DNA of 64,000 nt from Cryptomeria japonica. Lineage: Eukaryota; Streptophyta; Pinopsida; Cupressales; Cupressaceae. The stretch lies in contig NC_081408.1 in assembly GCF_030272615.1 (NCBI RefSeq), positions 611,139,673 to 611,203,672 on the forward strand, given 5' to 3'. The notes under the pieces were generated by a model. It had not been told where the DNA came from and searched no databases. It saw only the letters and a program-made list of their open reading frames with translations. A program made the translations under genes and the position numbers. Of the stretch, positions 25,425-37,809 are shown one piece after another; within the stretch, counting starts at the first letter, position 1; every line of letters begins with the position of its first letter.

Positions 25425-25550
25425 TGTTTGATGCAGGGTTTTGATCTTGTTGATATTGAAACTTGACTTTGTTGAGGGTTTTGATCTTGCTGATATTGAA
25501 ACTTGACTTTGTTGAGGGATTTGATCTTGTTGATGTTGATGTTGATGTTG
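25425..25550 (-). repeat. Tandem repeat of about 57 bp
   Basis: The block tgatcttgttgatattgaaa followed by cttgactttgttgaggg occurs about two and a half times. The right end grades into gttgat trinucleotide-like repeats. Confidence 0.75.
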
Positions 25551-26400
25551 CAAAGACATAGTAGCCAACAAAGAAAACAATTTAAACTAAGCAAGGAGAG
25601 CACTTTTTTAAAGGACTTTTTCAAATCCTCATGGATGTTGAGATCTTTTTCAAGACCCCATTTTGTTTTCAATAGTATTTTGGAAATTCAATAGCACATC
25701 AAGAAGAATCTCCTAAAGACAAAAGGTCACAAGTATTACCACAACCCACATCTTGATACTCCATCAACTCAAATAGCCCTGTCACACCCTAGGGTGCGCC
25801 CCATTTTTTGCCTTTTTTCAGAAATTAGACCAAAGAAGATTGATCTTCAATTGGCCTATCATCCTGGGAGATATATGGTGAGTGTCTTGGGGGTGGATTC
25901 TTCCCCACCCTTGTAGTGTGATAATTTAAGTGTCTGGATACTAACTTGGTTTGGCCTTTATTGTTATGGTTTTTATTCAGTATTTCGTTTGAAGATACTC
26001 TTTGAAGTCGCGCAAGCACGATTGAGGCCTATAGCCCAACAAAGTACCAAGAAAGATGTAGTCATGCAAGCGTGATTGAGACCTCAAGGCCCTACAAAGT
26101 CCTCGACATGAGATAAACTCAAATATGCTTCATCCCCAAAGATTTTCATCCCAAGAGGTGATTTGATTATAGGGAGTTAGATTACTTGGCTTTAGTCATA
26201 CTCACTTGAGTCGTTCCCTTCACACCGGCCCCCTCAAGGAAACTCGGGAAGGAAGGACCTATAAAGGATGTAATTGCAAAAATTAAATGAAAGCATAAAA
26301 GAGGAGTGTCTATTTTTCTGATCACCCATTGAAGGGGAGAGCATAATACCTATCTCTTCAAAGACACGCAAGACAACATTCCTTTTATCCTTGAATTGCA

Positions 26401-28405
26401 ATGATTTTCTACTCTAAACAAGCATGGTGTTCATTTTTTATTCAATAAGGCTTGGACTTTATATTTGAAGAAACTTTAAAAGTATATCGCTATGGACAAT
26501 ATTTTTTTGAAGTAATTAACCTATCAATTTACTTCATCGTGTTTGTTATAGATTATAAGGTTACAAATTTATCACTATTTAGATTGGACCAAGTTGATTC
26601 TCTGACTTCCTTTCTTGCTTGGCTCTCTAAAATTACATTAGTCCATATTGTGCATACACTTTATCTATTGTCAAGTTATCAAAGAGTTTAAGGATATAAG
26701 GTAGCCCATTAATCAAAATTGAGACATTAATTACTAGAATACTCATATTTTTTAATATATATTCATTTGAAACATACACTAAAATAAGAATTCATCAATA
26801 AAAAATATCTTCGAACAAAATATAAATTTAGTTATTAATTCTCAAAGGTATTACATTTTTCTGACACTTTAGACATTCTAGGCATCCAAAGAGAAAGTAT
26901 CTTACCTTTCATGGTTTTATTTTTATTAGTATCTTCTTATGTTTATTCAACTACCTAATTAATTTATTTCTAAGCTGAATCTCTTAGTTTTTCAAGATTC
27001 ACACATTCATAATCATTTTAGTCCATCCTAGTTTCAATTTGTAAATAGATTTCCATAGTGAGCTAATGAAATAAATCAACTTAAGTGAAATAGTAGTAGT
27101 TGATTTTTTTAAGGTTTTATAGTTGAAAGTACACGGGAAAGAGATGGCCATAGTTAAGAAGAATAGTCATCATAGATAGAGAAGTTCACACAAATATTCT
27201 TAGCAAATACATTAATGACTTATACATCTAGGGATTGAATCAGAGAAGGGTCCAAAAATATCTTAAAAAATCCATCCATGCCCAAGCCATTCAAGTGAAT
27301 GAAAAGAATAAGAATCTAGTAGCCAACCTATATCTTTAATAGGTAAATAATAATAATTGAATTGATTGCACACATTGGATAAACTATACCATTTTATAAA
27401 AATAAATAATAAGGCCTTGATAATGAATCTAATGGCAAGGTTCTTATTGATGAAAGTTTTAAATGTTCTTAGTTTAGAGTATGAAATACGTGATGCGAAT
27501 TTCCTTAGGCCAAGAATTTACATGCAATTGAACCATTAGATTAGGGGTCAACTCTTAACCTATCCTTAGATAACTCTAATTAGAGTGGAGAAGATATATA
27601 TAGTGAAACATGATAAAAGGAAAATATATAAAGTAAACTACAAAAAGAATAAAAATAAAAATTCTATAAAAGACATCCATCCACCATTTCACTAAAGTTT
27701 AGAAACACACATTGCACTAGATAGTAAAATAACTTCTAACAACACAAGAATGTATAAGATTCATGACCAAAAAAATATGCAACAAGGAGTCATGATTACT
27801 TGGGGTAAGAGCTTGATGCATTGTGTTGTGGAAAACATATTGAAAATAAATAAATAATGAATGATCAACACTAGAAAAAGACACATTAAGGATTCCTAGA
27901 TCAAAACAATAGAGGGGTGAAGAAAAGGAAAGGGGGACACTTCTATACAATTAGATGAACAAAGAAAATAATAGTGTGTCAATCACCAAAGTGGATATAA
28001 TTAATAGTGATATAAATGATAAAGAAAAATAAAAATTTTAAATTATTCCAATGATGTGTGGGATAAAAGGGCATATAACTACCCTATGCATCAAAGCTAC
28101 ACAAAATGACAAGTTCCAATTATTTTTTTCTAGGTTTATGCTCAAAGATAAGAAAACCACAACAACACAAACCTATTCTAATAATCTAGCAAATTATTAT
28201 ATTTTATAAGATAGATATCTACTATTTATAAGAAGAGAGTGAAAATAGTGGTAAAAAAATAAAAGAAAAGAAGGGGAAAAATAATCTTATAGTACGTTTG
28301 TGTATAGCCTTCATTCTTTTGTGTTGAATTTACTTAGTAATAGACCTATATAAAATTGTTTAGGTAGATAAATAAGATTTGAAAGTGTGATATGAAGATA
28401 TAATC
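26401..28405. other. AT-rich DNA without a recognisable gene
   Basis: Several short ORFs occur on both strands, but none shows a domain or codon pattern I recognise. Confidence 0.5.
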
Positions 28406-29519
28406 TGTTGGCATGATGATGATTTTTGTATTTGATGACTTCATGTGTTGTCATTGATGGCACACATATGGTTTGATTGTCATAGTCATCTTAGTTAAGG
28501 TTAAACCGGTATCATTTGTATAAAGTAAGTTCAACCATTATGAAGATGTCTAAACTGGTATATGAGGTTAAGACAATCAGTTTTGATCAATTCTATTGTT
28601 AACGGTTTCGAGATGCAATGGAGAGAGACAAGGAGGCGTATGATTTGAAGTGAAGCGATTTGTGAGTTTGATGTGGTCAACACTCAACCGCTATCAGTGT
28701 TCCAATTGGTTTCCAGTTTGTGTGATGAGTTATCATCAGTTGTGATGTGTTACCACCAACCAACACTATGGTGGTGATTTGTGTTGTATTAAGGAAAATT
28801 GTCTAGATTCACTGAACCTAGGAAATTGTGTCAAGGTTCAGGAGCCGACATGAGATCTAATGTCTATAAAAAGACATTGTGATGAATTATTTTGCAATAG
28901 AAGATACAAGTGATGTTATGAGTTGAAGTAGATGCGATTTGTTGAAGGAGTTGTAGAGTATGTCGGTGATGCAGTAATGTGTGAGCAGAAAAGGATCTAA
29001 ACAAGAAGAATGTCCTATTCTTAGATCATACCACCTGTTGTTTTCTAATCACTACAACAGTTAAATACCCTAACCGGGTAAGCTCTAACAAGATTCATTG
29101 TAGAAATCCTCTAACAAGGTGATTCATTAACTTGGATCTAAATCCTCCACTGAGGTTACCTTTAATCAAGTATAGCTCCTAACAGGGCTTGGGATCTTTA
29201 ACAGGATCCACTCCTAATAGAGCATTTGTAGACCTTAATCAGTCAATTACCTATTCTACAGATAGTTAACTTGTGAGTTCCATCTCACCATGGTTTTTCC
29301 TAGTTGGGTATTCAATGTATAAATATTTGTGTTATGGTGAATGTTCTAATTGTGGTGAATGCTTTTATAACACTTTGGATTACATGCAAAGTCATTAGTA
29401 AATTGATTAAGTATTTTTATCAATTTGTAATTAAAGTGTTACTATTTTTGCTATCACTGATTCACCCCCCCCCCCCCCCCGCTCCCCCCCCCCCCTCTCA
29501 GTGCTTTATAAGTTTATCA
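28406..29519 (+). mobile_element. Solo LTR with 5-bp target duplication TAATC
   Basis: The 1114-bp segment begins TGTTGGCATGATG and ends TTTATCA. It is flanked on both sides by TAATC (28401-28405 and 29520-29524). It carries Copia LTR features shared with the elements at 12587 and 21726, including C16-G-CT-C12 near its end. With no internal region between the duplications, it is best read as a solo LTR left by recombination between the two LTRs of an earlier full element. Confidence 0.9.
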
Positions 29520-29755
29520 TAATCAACAAAAGAAGTTTAACACAAGGTTTAAAAGAATTTATGATAGAAGCAAATTTAGATGCAATAGAAGTGCATGAGG
29601 CAAACTTAATAATCTAGATATTTCCCCTTGTCCTTTTAAGAAAAACTCAATATAAAGAGGTGGCCCATTCTACCTAAATAATATGAATACTTAAGTAAAT
29701 ATATGTTATTTCAAGGTGAATTATTGTGGTGAAACTATGATAGGATGCTTGTCAA

Positions 29756-29960
29756 AAAAAAATTGGTGCCGAAGGGTATCTCCACGACCCAGCCTAGCGC
29801 CCTTTTTTGAGGCAAGCTAAGGTGAGTCTAATCCCTTGGTTGTGGGTAAGGGTCCGTACATTACACACACCATATAAAAATTAAGCTCGAAGAGTCAAAC
29901 TGAAGACCCATGGGGAGAAAACCCACTACCCAAGCCAACTCTCCTACCTGTCGTGGGCTA
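29756..29960 (-). mobile_element. tRNA-derived SINE-like element
   Basis: This 205-bp unit is flanked by a perfect 8-bp direct repeat, cttgtcaa (29748-29755 and 29961-29968). On the minus strand its head has a box-A-like sequence (agttggcttgggtagtggg, 29940-29922) and a degenerate box-B-like sequence (gggtcttcagtttgactc, 29909-29892), spaced as in a Pol III promoter. Its tail ends in a T run on that strand, as in Au-type plant SINEs. It has no coding content. Confidence 0.75.
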
Positions 29961-29977
29961 CTTGTCAAGTTTTTTTA

Positions 29978-31190
29978 ATAAAGAACAATCCTTCAAAAGA
30001 ATTATTGAGTGTCCCCAAGAGATTTGTGGTGGTAATTTCATCGTCAAAACCACCAAATGCAAAATTTTAAAGGCATATATAATTAGTGGCCAACATTAAA
30101 CAAGGATTTGAATATCATGATAAGGAGATATGATGTACTTGAGATTAATGAATTATATTGAATAGCCCTATCACACAACCAATGCAATGATCAACAGTAA
30201 AATAATATTCATAAAATAAAAAAATTCAAATACTTATTATTTGGTAGCTAAACTTTTCTATACGACCACAAATGGATCAATTCTTATCACAATCACTCTT
30301 TCACAAACTTCCAAAGATCTTTTCAAAACATATATCAACCTTCTTTATCCCTCAAGTAAAATTATATGGAAATCATATTTAAAATGTTAAAGTCAAAGAT
30401 AAATTTAGATCTAAAAACCTAATTATAGTTTCAAGGTTAGGTAAGTTTGTGAATTTAACTAATTAATGAAAATGACAAATCGGGATCCTTACACTAATTA
30501 AGTATATAGACACAATTAAGTAAAAATTAAGCTAAGCATTGAATTTGGTTTTGTTACTATTATGGGGAGTAGAATAGATTATATTAAAGTATGGATCTAT
30601 AGTTTTTTTTTAATATACAAACCCAAAATCCATCTTTACAACAATCCATCAACATAGAAATATCATATCTCCTCCCTCTAAAGGTGGATTTTATCTAGAT
30701 TTGCATCAATTGAGATCTAAGTATATTATCAATGGCTTGCATTGAAGTTGCAAACTATGATACATGTGGGGGAATATTGGGCACATTTTAGATTAAATCA
30801 TTTTTCTTAGAGCATAGTGATATTATCATTTATAGTTACTTGTAATTAAGCCTCATTAGGTGGAGGGGTGGGGCTTTTCACTAAGGGGATTTGGGGCATG
30901 GGGTTTAGGTGGGTTGTTTTCAAGTGGGGTTTGAATATTTTGTAGAACACATGTTCTAATAAGAATTATCACTCAAGTATTTGCTCTTTATAAATGTAAT
31001 GTGAACCACTTGCATTTATAATTAAAAGTAAAATAATTAAATAATTAGTTGCACATTTCAAATTAGGAAAGGAAGGAATATTTTAGCAATATTTGTGTAT
31101 TTTTTTCTAAGGGAAGCATACCTAAATAGGAGATTGGTAACTCATATGTACTTCAAATTTGAAGATTTGTTTTATGTTTATATATTCCTT
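29978..31190. other. AT-rich DNA without a recognisable gene
   Basis: No ORF, tandem repeat or RNA gene could be supported here. Confidence 0.5.
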
Positions 31191-31194
31191 CATA

Positions 31195-31560
31195 TTCCTT
31201 GAGGAAGAAAATCCTTGATTTGTTTAGATTAATCTTTTTTAGTTACTTTTTCATAAATATCTTGGATTTTCTTAATAACTCTAGCCTCCATTTCTATGGT
31301 TTGCCTAAACAAGAGTGCATCATTAACAAATTGGAGATTAGTGACATCAACTTCAATTTTTAAGAGATTTATAACCCCTTAATATTCTTGCAAAGCATTT
31401 TATTCTCCAAGGCCCTTCCTAACACCTTAAACTTGTAATAAGAAACAAAAAAGGGGATAGTAAATAAGATATTAACCTTTCATTGAAAATAAATCAAATT
31501 CCTAATTGAGCCTACGCATATTTTAGAGTTTATTGGCCTATATAGTCCTTTCTTACTTGT
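31195..31560 (-). pseudogene. LINE reverse transcriptase fragment
   Basis: Minus-strand translation around 31341-31260 gives VTNLQFVNDALLF and then RVIKKIQDIYEKV, matching the catalytic palm region of LINE reverse transcriptases (usually F-A/V-D-D). The second catalytic aspartate position reads Asn. Pieces upstream in other frames (KVLGRALENKML) fit the segment just before the palm. It is scattered over frames and clearly dead. Confidence 0.65.
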
Positions 31561-34000
31561 CATTTTAAAGAATGAAGGCTAAATTTGAAGTGCTTTAAAT
31601 TGGGAAACTCATGGGTATCCAACCTAGGAATTATCATCATTTATGGTTGTCTTGTCAAATGATTAGTTCACCATACATCATATACATCAAATGACCGAGC
31701 ACCTACAAATGTTTCTTCTTAGGAATTATCTTAACTCGTACAAGCTAATAGATCTTTGATTCATTGGCTTATAGGGTGTTAAGTACGATCATCGATATCA
31801 CCTCCTCATTTTTTTCCATTGATGATCCATCGAAAGAAAAAGTGGGCCCACTTAAAATCCCATGTCATGACTTGGGGATCTTGTTATTGAATAAACCATG
31901 TAGAAACTTGTCAATTGCTCAAGGGGATCAATGAAAATGCTAATAATTGTTTGTAGGGGCCCATTGTATTGTTGTAATTAAATGATTAACCTAACATAGA
32001 CAAAATATAGCATAATTTATTAAAACAAAAGAACTATACAAAATGGGTTCAAGAGTAATTGTGAGCATCCCTCTCCCACTTCTTGCTAGTCAAAAATATT
32101 TCCATTTACTTTAATTGTTCCTAATATTAGTAAATTCAATTAAACTAACTATTTGTGTGAATTAAGATCATATTCAATATATTGATGTAATTAGGCAAAA
32201 TAAATATATTGATTTCCCTTTGCATAGATGTAACCAAAATTCATGATTTGAAGGAGAATCTAAGAATTCTTGGTGAAACATAAAAAATACTAGTACAAGT
32301 TGACTAGAATAACAACTCACATTTCTTAATTATGAATATCAACATAATTCACCAGGTATTAAGAAAGTACTATGCATGTTCAATGCACCACTAAAGGAAT
32401 AGTACACATGTATGGCTATAATTACAAGAATATCTAAAAATATGGAATAAGTTAAGGGCATTAACAATGTTAATTTATAGCAAAAGGAAATGTTTGTTAT
32501 AGAGTGTTATGATTGGGACATATATTCAAAAATTAGCATAGGCATTGTATTTCTCATTTAATTGTGTACTCACTTTGATGGGATTGCCTTAATGACATGT
32601 GGCATTCTCTTATTTTAAGCTTGGTTCATGACCTTGGGTTTTTATTAATGCCCATTTGCATCATTTTCCATACATTCACCATCTACTCATCATATTTGCC
32701 CCTTTATTGACACTTTCATATATTCCCTCCCTTGCTCGAATTTATCATTCTACTCTAAATTTCATCTTTTAGTGAAAAAAACAATAAAAAATTGTATTGC
32801 ATGTCCATCCATACAATGCATCCTATTGACATGACCATTGCACCTCTTAACATTGTGAGTTCTACGAAATGACTATATAAATTTCATTATCAAAATTTTA
32901 TATTATCATCTTAATAAAAGTTTTAAGATATGGTGATTAGCATTCAAGTGGACAATCTAGATTAATAAGTGTTTTTGTTACTCCAGTATATCATTTATGT
33001 GAAATCCAATGAAAAAGAAGTGATACAATATATCTTTGAAATCTATATAAGATAATAAAATTAGATATTCTTAGAAACTTTAATTGTTGTGTATATGTAA
33101 ATGATTATATGAAATGGGCAATACTTTATTTTTTTGAAAATATAAATTTCCGAACACTCTAGTTATGAATCTTTCATCCATTATATTTTGGGTCTATAAT
33201 AGAAATTTTAAAGAAACAACAAATAAAATAAACTTGCGTGTTCTCTCTTCCATCTTAAAGAGGTATTGCTTCAATTACAATGTTCATTATGCCATTTTTA
33301 GTACCTTTAAGTGATATTGAGAACCCATCTATGTCCCTTTAAATAAAAGCCATAGATCTATAATTGGAATCAAAATACCTCTTACAATAAGTTGGTATAT
33401 CATGATCATAAAACAAATACCCCTTGTTCGATTCTCCTATATTTAGTTCAATAAGCATCCTCATATGATTTAGAACCTCCTCCCTAATTGTTGTAGGGTT
33501 GTCTTTCACTTAAATTCTATCAATCAAGTAATCTCTCCATGATCTTTTTCATGCTTTAAAATCTAAGAAAAAATGTGTTCTGAAAATATTTTAAACATAA
33601 AATTCATAATTTTAATAAATCTGAATTTATACTATGAAATATGGTATATAAATATCTAAAAATATTTGGAGTCGTGAATTAATCAACAAACCAAGGTTAC
33701 ACTATTTTCAAACTTATTAATTTTCTTCTAACCTATTAACTTTCTTCAAAATATAATTTGGGAGATGGGTGTTGATTAAAAACTCTATATCCATATTTGT
33801 CTGTTGCTAGACTTGAAAAATAATATAAAGTCTTTCATAGAAAATTAACATAGACTTAAAGACTTAGGGTATCCATTTAGACAAAAAAGACGAAATCCTA
33901 ATAAAATTGTTTGGAAATCAACAATATCATTTTCTCTCCCCCAAAACTATCTTTTTTACTCCAATTATCTAATAATATGGCAAGCATAACATAAATTTAA
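31561..34000. other. AT-rich DNA without a recognisable gene
   Basis: About 2.4 kb with only tiny ORFs; I see nothing that can be named. Confidence 0.5.
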
Positions 34001-34086
34001 TTAATAAACAAAATATATTAAATACATAGCTAGACATACTTCTATGTATGATACAAAATTGATTTTATTTTTTTCTTCAAAATGCC

Positions 34087-34310
34087 TATCGTGATTCCAA
34101 GAGGATGTTGGGGAAGTTTGCAAGACTGGCTTTGGACCTGCCAATTTTATTTGCTCGAAAACTTCTAAAGCCATTTTGTGCCTCTCCTGCAATTGGGGCA
34201 TTCCATGAGGCCATATTTCTTTCTGGCTTTTTGTCGAACAGTTCACGTGCCTTGTCTTTGCTTTCACTTTTTGCATACATGTCAACCAGAGCAACTATAA
34301 CATTTGACAA
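34087..34310 (-). pseudogene. Pentatricopeptide-repeat (PPR) protein fragment
   Basis: The minus strand reads ALVDMYAKSESKDKARELFD, followed by a KPERNMASWNAPIAGEAQNG segment, the signature of plant PLS-class PPR proteins. The frame then shifts near 34180 and continues as KMALEVFEQIKLAGPKP in another frame. Intact relatives bind organellar RNA. Only about 1.5 repeats remain and there is no gene around them, so this is a stray duplicated scrap upstream of the ankyrin locus. Confidence 0.8.
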
Positions 34311-34586
34311 AATTTACGACTGCAACTATATCATCTGACAAAATCTACCTTATTTATTTTAATTAAAACTCCAATTCAAACACTCTTCCCACGCTGCTGC
34401 AGAAGTTTAGTTGAATTTGATTTTCATCATGTGCGGGAACTGCTGACACAAACTGTAACAACCTCTGCTGACTGTGATGGTGAGTGTTTAGGGAACAGAA
34501 ATGGATCGAGGAACGGAACAGGTTCAATGGGCCCCACATCACCACCTAAGCAGTCAAAGCTTAGTGGGTGTGATTTAAGGCTGGCC

Positions 34587-35427
34587 CCACTTGAGTGGTG
34601 CTACAGTTCCTGCTGCCTCCTAAACATGGATGATTTTGTCTTTTATTTTTCGAAAGCATCCAATCTCTTATGGCACTCTTATTAATAAAGTTCTGCAGAA
34701 AGACAATACTCGCATGTTTTTACTTGTCTTTTCACCTTTTTTTTTTAAATTATGCAGATGGACCACTTGAGTGGTGCTATAGTTCCTGCTGCCTCCTAAA
34801 CATGGATGATTTTGTCTTTTATTTTTCGAAAGCGTCCAATCTCTTATGGCACTCTTATTAATAAAGTTCTGCAGAAAGACAATACTCGCATGTTTTTACT
34901 GGTCTTTTCATGACCTTTTTTTAAATTATGCGGATGGACCCGCTTGAGTACCGGTGCTATAGTTCCTGCTGCCTCCTAAACATGGATGATTTTGTCTTTT
35001 ATTTTTTGAAAGCGTCCAATCTCTTATGCCACTCTTATTAATAAAGTTCTGCAGAAAGACAATACTTGCATGTTTTTACTGGTCTTTTCACCTTTTTTTT
35101 TAAAATTATGCAGATGGACCACTTGAGTGGTGCTACAGTTCCTGCTGCCTCCTAAACATGGATGATTTTGTCTTTTATTTTTCGAAAGCGTCCAATCTCT
35201 TATGACACTCTTATTAATAAAGTTCTATAGAAAGACAATACTCGCATGTTTTTACTGGTCTTTTCACCTTTTTTTTAAAAATTATGCGGATGGACCACTT
35301 GAGTGGTGCTACAATTCCTGCTGCCTCCTAAACATGAATGATTTTGTCTTTTATTTTTTGAAAGCATCCAATCTCTTATGGCACTCTTAATAAAGTTCTG
35401 CAGAAAGACAATACTCCCATGTTTTTG
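34587..35427 (+). repeat. Five-copy tandem repeat of about 176 bp upstream of ankyrin gene A
   Basis: Units beginning ccacttgagtggtgctac (or a close variant) start at 34587, 34763, 34939, 35119 and 35295. Each includes a cctgctgcctcctaaacatg core, a gcactcttattaataaagtt segment and a T-rich end. The array stops about 100 bp before the gene A start codon. A single copy lies at 51271-51400 in the same place upstream of gene C, so the array is a local amplification of ancestral upstream sequence. Confidence 0.93.
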
Positions 35428-35527
35428 TAAAAACAAAGTGTTTCTACCTCCAGAGAAGTTTCCATCTTCCCATTGAAAAAATGCGTTTGCCTTAAGCCCG
35501 AGCCTATAGTCTTTTTGGCCAAGCTCG

Positions 35528-36023
35528 ATGGATCAAACTGGGTATGTCTGCAAAGGAATGAACAGAAGGTTCTTTGAAGCAGCCAAATCAGGGAACGTAA
35601 GAGCGCTTAATGAGATTTCGCCGCCGTGGAGCGTTGCGAATGAGGTAACGCCAGGGGGAAACACGGTGCTACATATTGCCGCCTATCATGGCTCTCTCCC
35701 ATTCGTTCAAAAGTTGCTTCAACTTTCAAATGCCAATCTAGAGGATGGGATGACATTTTTAAAAGCTAAAAATATGGAAGGAAACACAGCGTTACACGAA
35801 GCAGCCTTAGGAGGAAGTGAGCAAGTCGTGAATGCTTTACTTAAATTCTGCCCAGATTTGGTGAATGAGATCAACAAAGCAGGCGAAACAGCTCTCTTTA
35901 AAGCTTGTGAGGGAGGTCATGCCAAGATCGTTGAACTGTTGTGTCCAATGACTTCTACTGAGTACAACAAGAGATTTGATGGGCAAACACCTTTACATCT
36001 TGCAGTCTCTAAATTAAGTACAG
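35528..36023 (+). pseudogene. Ankyrin/PGG family gene A, exon 1 only
   Basis: The ATG at 35528 opens a 496-nt exon ending at an AG|GTGTGT donor at 36023, the same exon length as gene C. It encodes MDQTGYVCKGMNRRFFEAA and then ankyrin repeats with the usual TxLHxAA pattern (NTVLHIAAYHGS, NTALHEAALGGS, ETALFKACEGGH, QTPLHLAVSKL). The exon itself is uninterrupted. Intron sequence homologous to gene C continues to about 36690 and then diverges. No own second or PGG exon follows; the next family exon 2 is that of copy B at 41934, in compatible phase. Family members are plasma-membrane ankyrin proteins of the ACD6/ITN1 type, linked in other plants to defence and stress signalling. Confidence 0.8.
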
Positions 36024-37740
36024 GTGTGTTTTTACTTAGTTTTGGGTTGATCTAATTTTCAAAATTATAGAGGTTTTCGTGAAAATAGAAAATTTTATAA
36101 ACTTAAGCGATCCATAAACAATGGAAATATTGCATTTCCTTTTATTATTAGGATTTTTCATACGTTTGTCAATTTATGAAGGAGGTCTTTTACGCAATAA
36201 GAATGATCAATAGGTGAAGTCTGACCCATATCAATAAAAAATAATAAAGATCAAAACTTATTTTCTAAAGAATGATCCAGAATTGCTAAGAAACCATACC
36301 GTATTCAAAGGGGTCTGTACATAATTTTCATGAGTAGAGAAAGATCCTTTGTCATTATTGCAACCTTTAATAACCCCTGAATTTCTATTTTTGCTGAGCC
36401 CACTTCTTAAATACATTTATATTTGGCGTAGCTCTAAAGAATTTTTTTTAAAGTGAGTTTTCTAATTCGGAAGCTGATCTATCTACTGTTGAATCACAAA
36501 TACAGAACAAAAACCCTTTACCAACCGCAGACGGAGCCAGAAACAGTAGGGTGAGAAGTGGCCATGCCTCTAATAGCATCAGCTCCTAAAAAATTTGCTG
36601 CCTTAGACACAAGGCTAGCCTCCCTGAGCAATTTGAAAACGTACTTTTGAAAGTTTTTTAATGAAATGTATCCTTAATAACTATTGTAGGGTAAAGAGGC
36701 AAAATGGAACTATCAAATTTAATATAGGAAGTTGGGATTCGTTTTTGACATTTGGCTAGACTGACATAGATAGGGGAGAGGACCGAGAACGTGCATTGGG
36801 ACCTAAATGTGTGATAGCACTGGGGCAGCTAGGAGCCCACAGGTGATGACCGAACCACCCAGTACATGTTGATGCGTGTCCCAACACATGTACATGAATA
36901 ACACCATAAAATATAGACATGTATTAGTCAAAAACTATATCATTCCCATTCCAAATATAAAATTTAAGTTCATAACAAAACATTAAAACCATTCATATTA
37001 CTTCAAAATAAAGGTTTCGTGTTTGGTCATAAAACAATGTGTGCCCAATAATGGGACCACAATAAAAAGATTAAGTATTTGCATTAAACATTAAGAGAAT
37101 AACTATTCAACACTTCAGACAACCATGTTCCACCAATACAAAACAACATGATAGCAACCCCATGCCACGTGAACACACATGGACAGTGATGTGGCCACAC
37201 AAAGGTCTCCTGATGGTCATTAGTTGTCCACGTGTGTGTCAAACCACAAGACCCTTTCAACACCTTTCCACACCCACGTCCTATCTGTCCAGGTCGAACC
37301 AGTCGTATATGGTCACTTCAGCGTCGTCACTGGTCATATCACCTACATCCATCACACCAAGTGTGTAAGGCCACAAATTTAACAACCAAAACAATCAACT
37401 CAAATATAAATGGAAAAAAATGGAGATTCAAATTTCAAATGCAACACAGTAGGTAAAGATATTAAAGGATATCGATTCAAATTCAAAATCTCATTTATAA
37501 ATGTGGACATGAAATCATCTCATTTCATTCAATGGAGCTAGAAGATAGAGCACAAAGAAGTGAAGAGGAGCAAGAGGCAAAGAGAAGGAAGAATACAGAG
37601 CACGTTGCAGAGGTGCAAGAAGACATAGAATCATGCAAAGAAATAGTTTTTTCTAGGTATTAATCTTCTTCACAATCCAGAACTAAGAAAAACCTATCAA
37701 TACCCTATCAAAATGCGAGCAAAAAACAATCACCATACAC
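36024..37740. other. Intron-like sequence shared with gene C, then unassigned DNA
   Basis: 36024-36690 is clearly homologous to the start of intron 1 of gene C (52000-52740). After about 36700 the homology stops and nothing recognisable follows apart from short ORFs. Confidence 0.65.
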
Positions 37741-37809
37741 CAACAATTCTTATTTCTTGTGGAACCCCATGGGCCTAGTTACCCAGAAGTTCGCCAACTC
37801 CCTTTTTGC

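Larger units (their letters stand above)
23700..26400 (-). pseudogene. Decayed Gypsy-like leader and gag on the minus strand
   Basis: Read on the minus strand, a leader-like zone (26400 to about 25250) contains a gaacgactcaagtg phrase similar to the leader of the Gypsy element at 6121-8462. It is followed by an ORF starting MAQQIKTLQQQMRDM (25239), like the coiled segment preceding gag capsid domains, and then by a Gln/Asn/Pro repeat region. Frames are broken many times and no zinc knuckle, protease or RT is seen. Assignment to Gypsy rests on architecture and the shared leader phrase only. Confidence 0.45.

Noticed and set aside
26452-26691. 79-codon ORF starting MDFIFEETLK
   Set aside because: AT-rich chance frame with no homology I recognise and no supporting context.
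34431-35390. Repeated short ORFs sharing the NMDDFVFYF peptide
   Set aside because: They come from the 176-bp tandem units, have no consistent start, and frames are not maintained between units.
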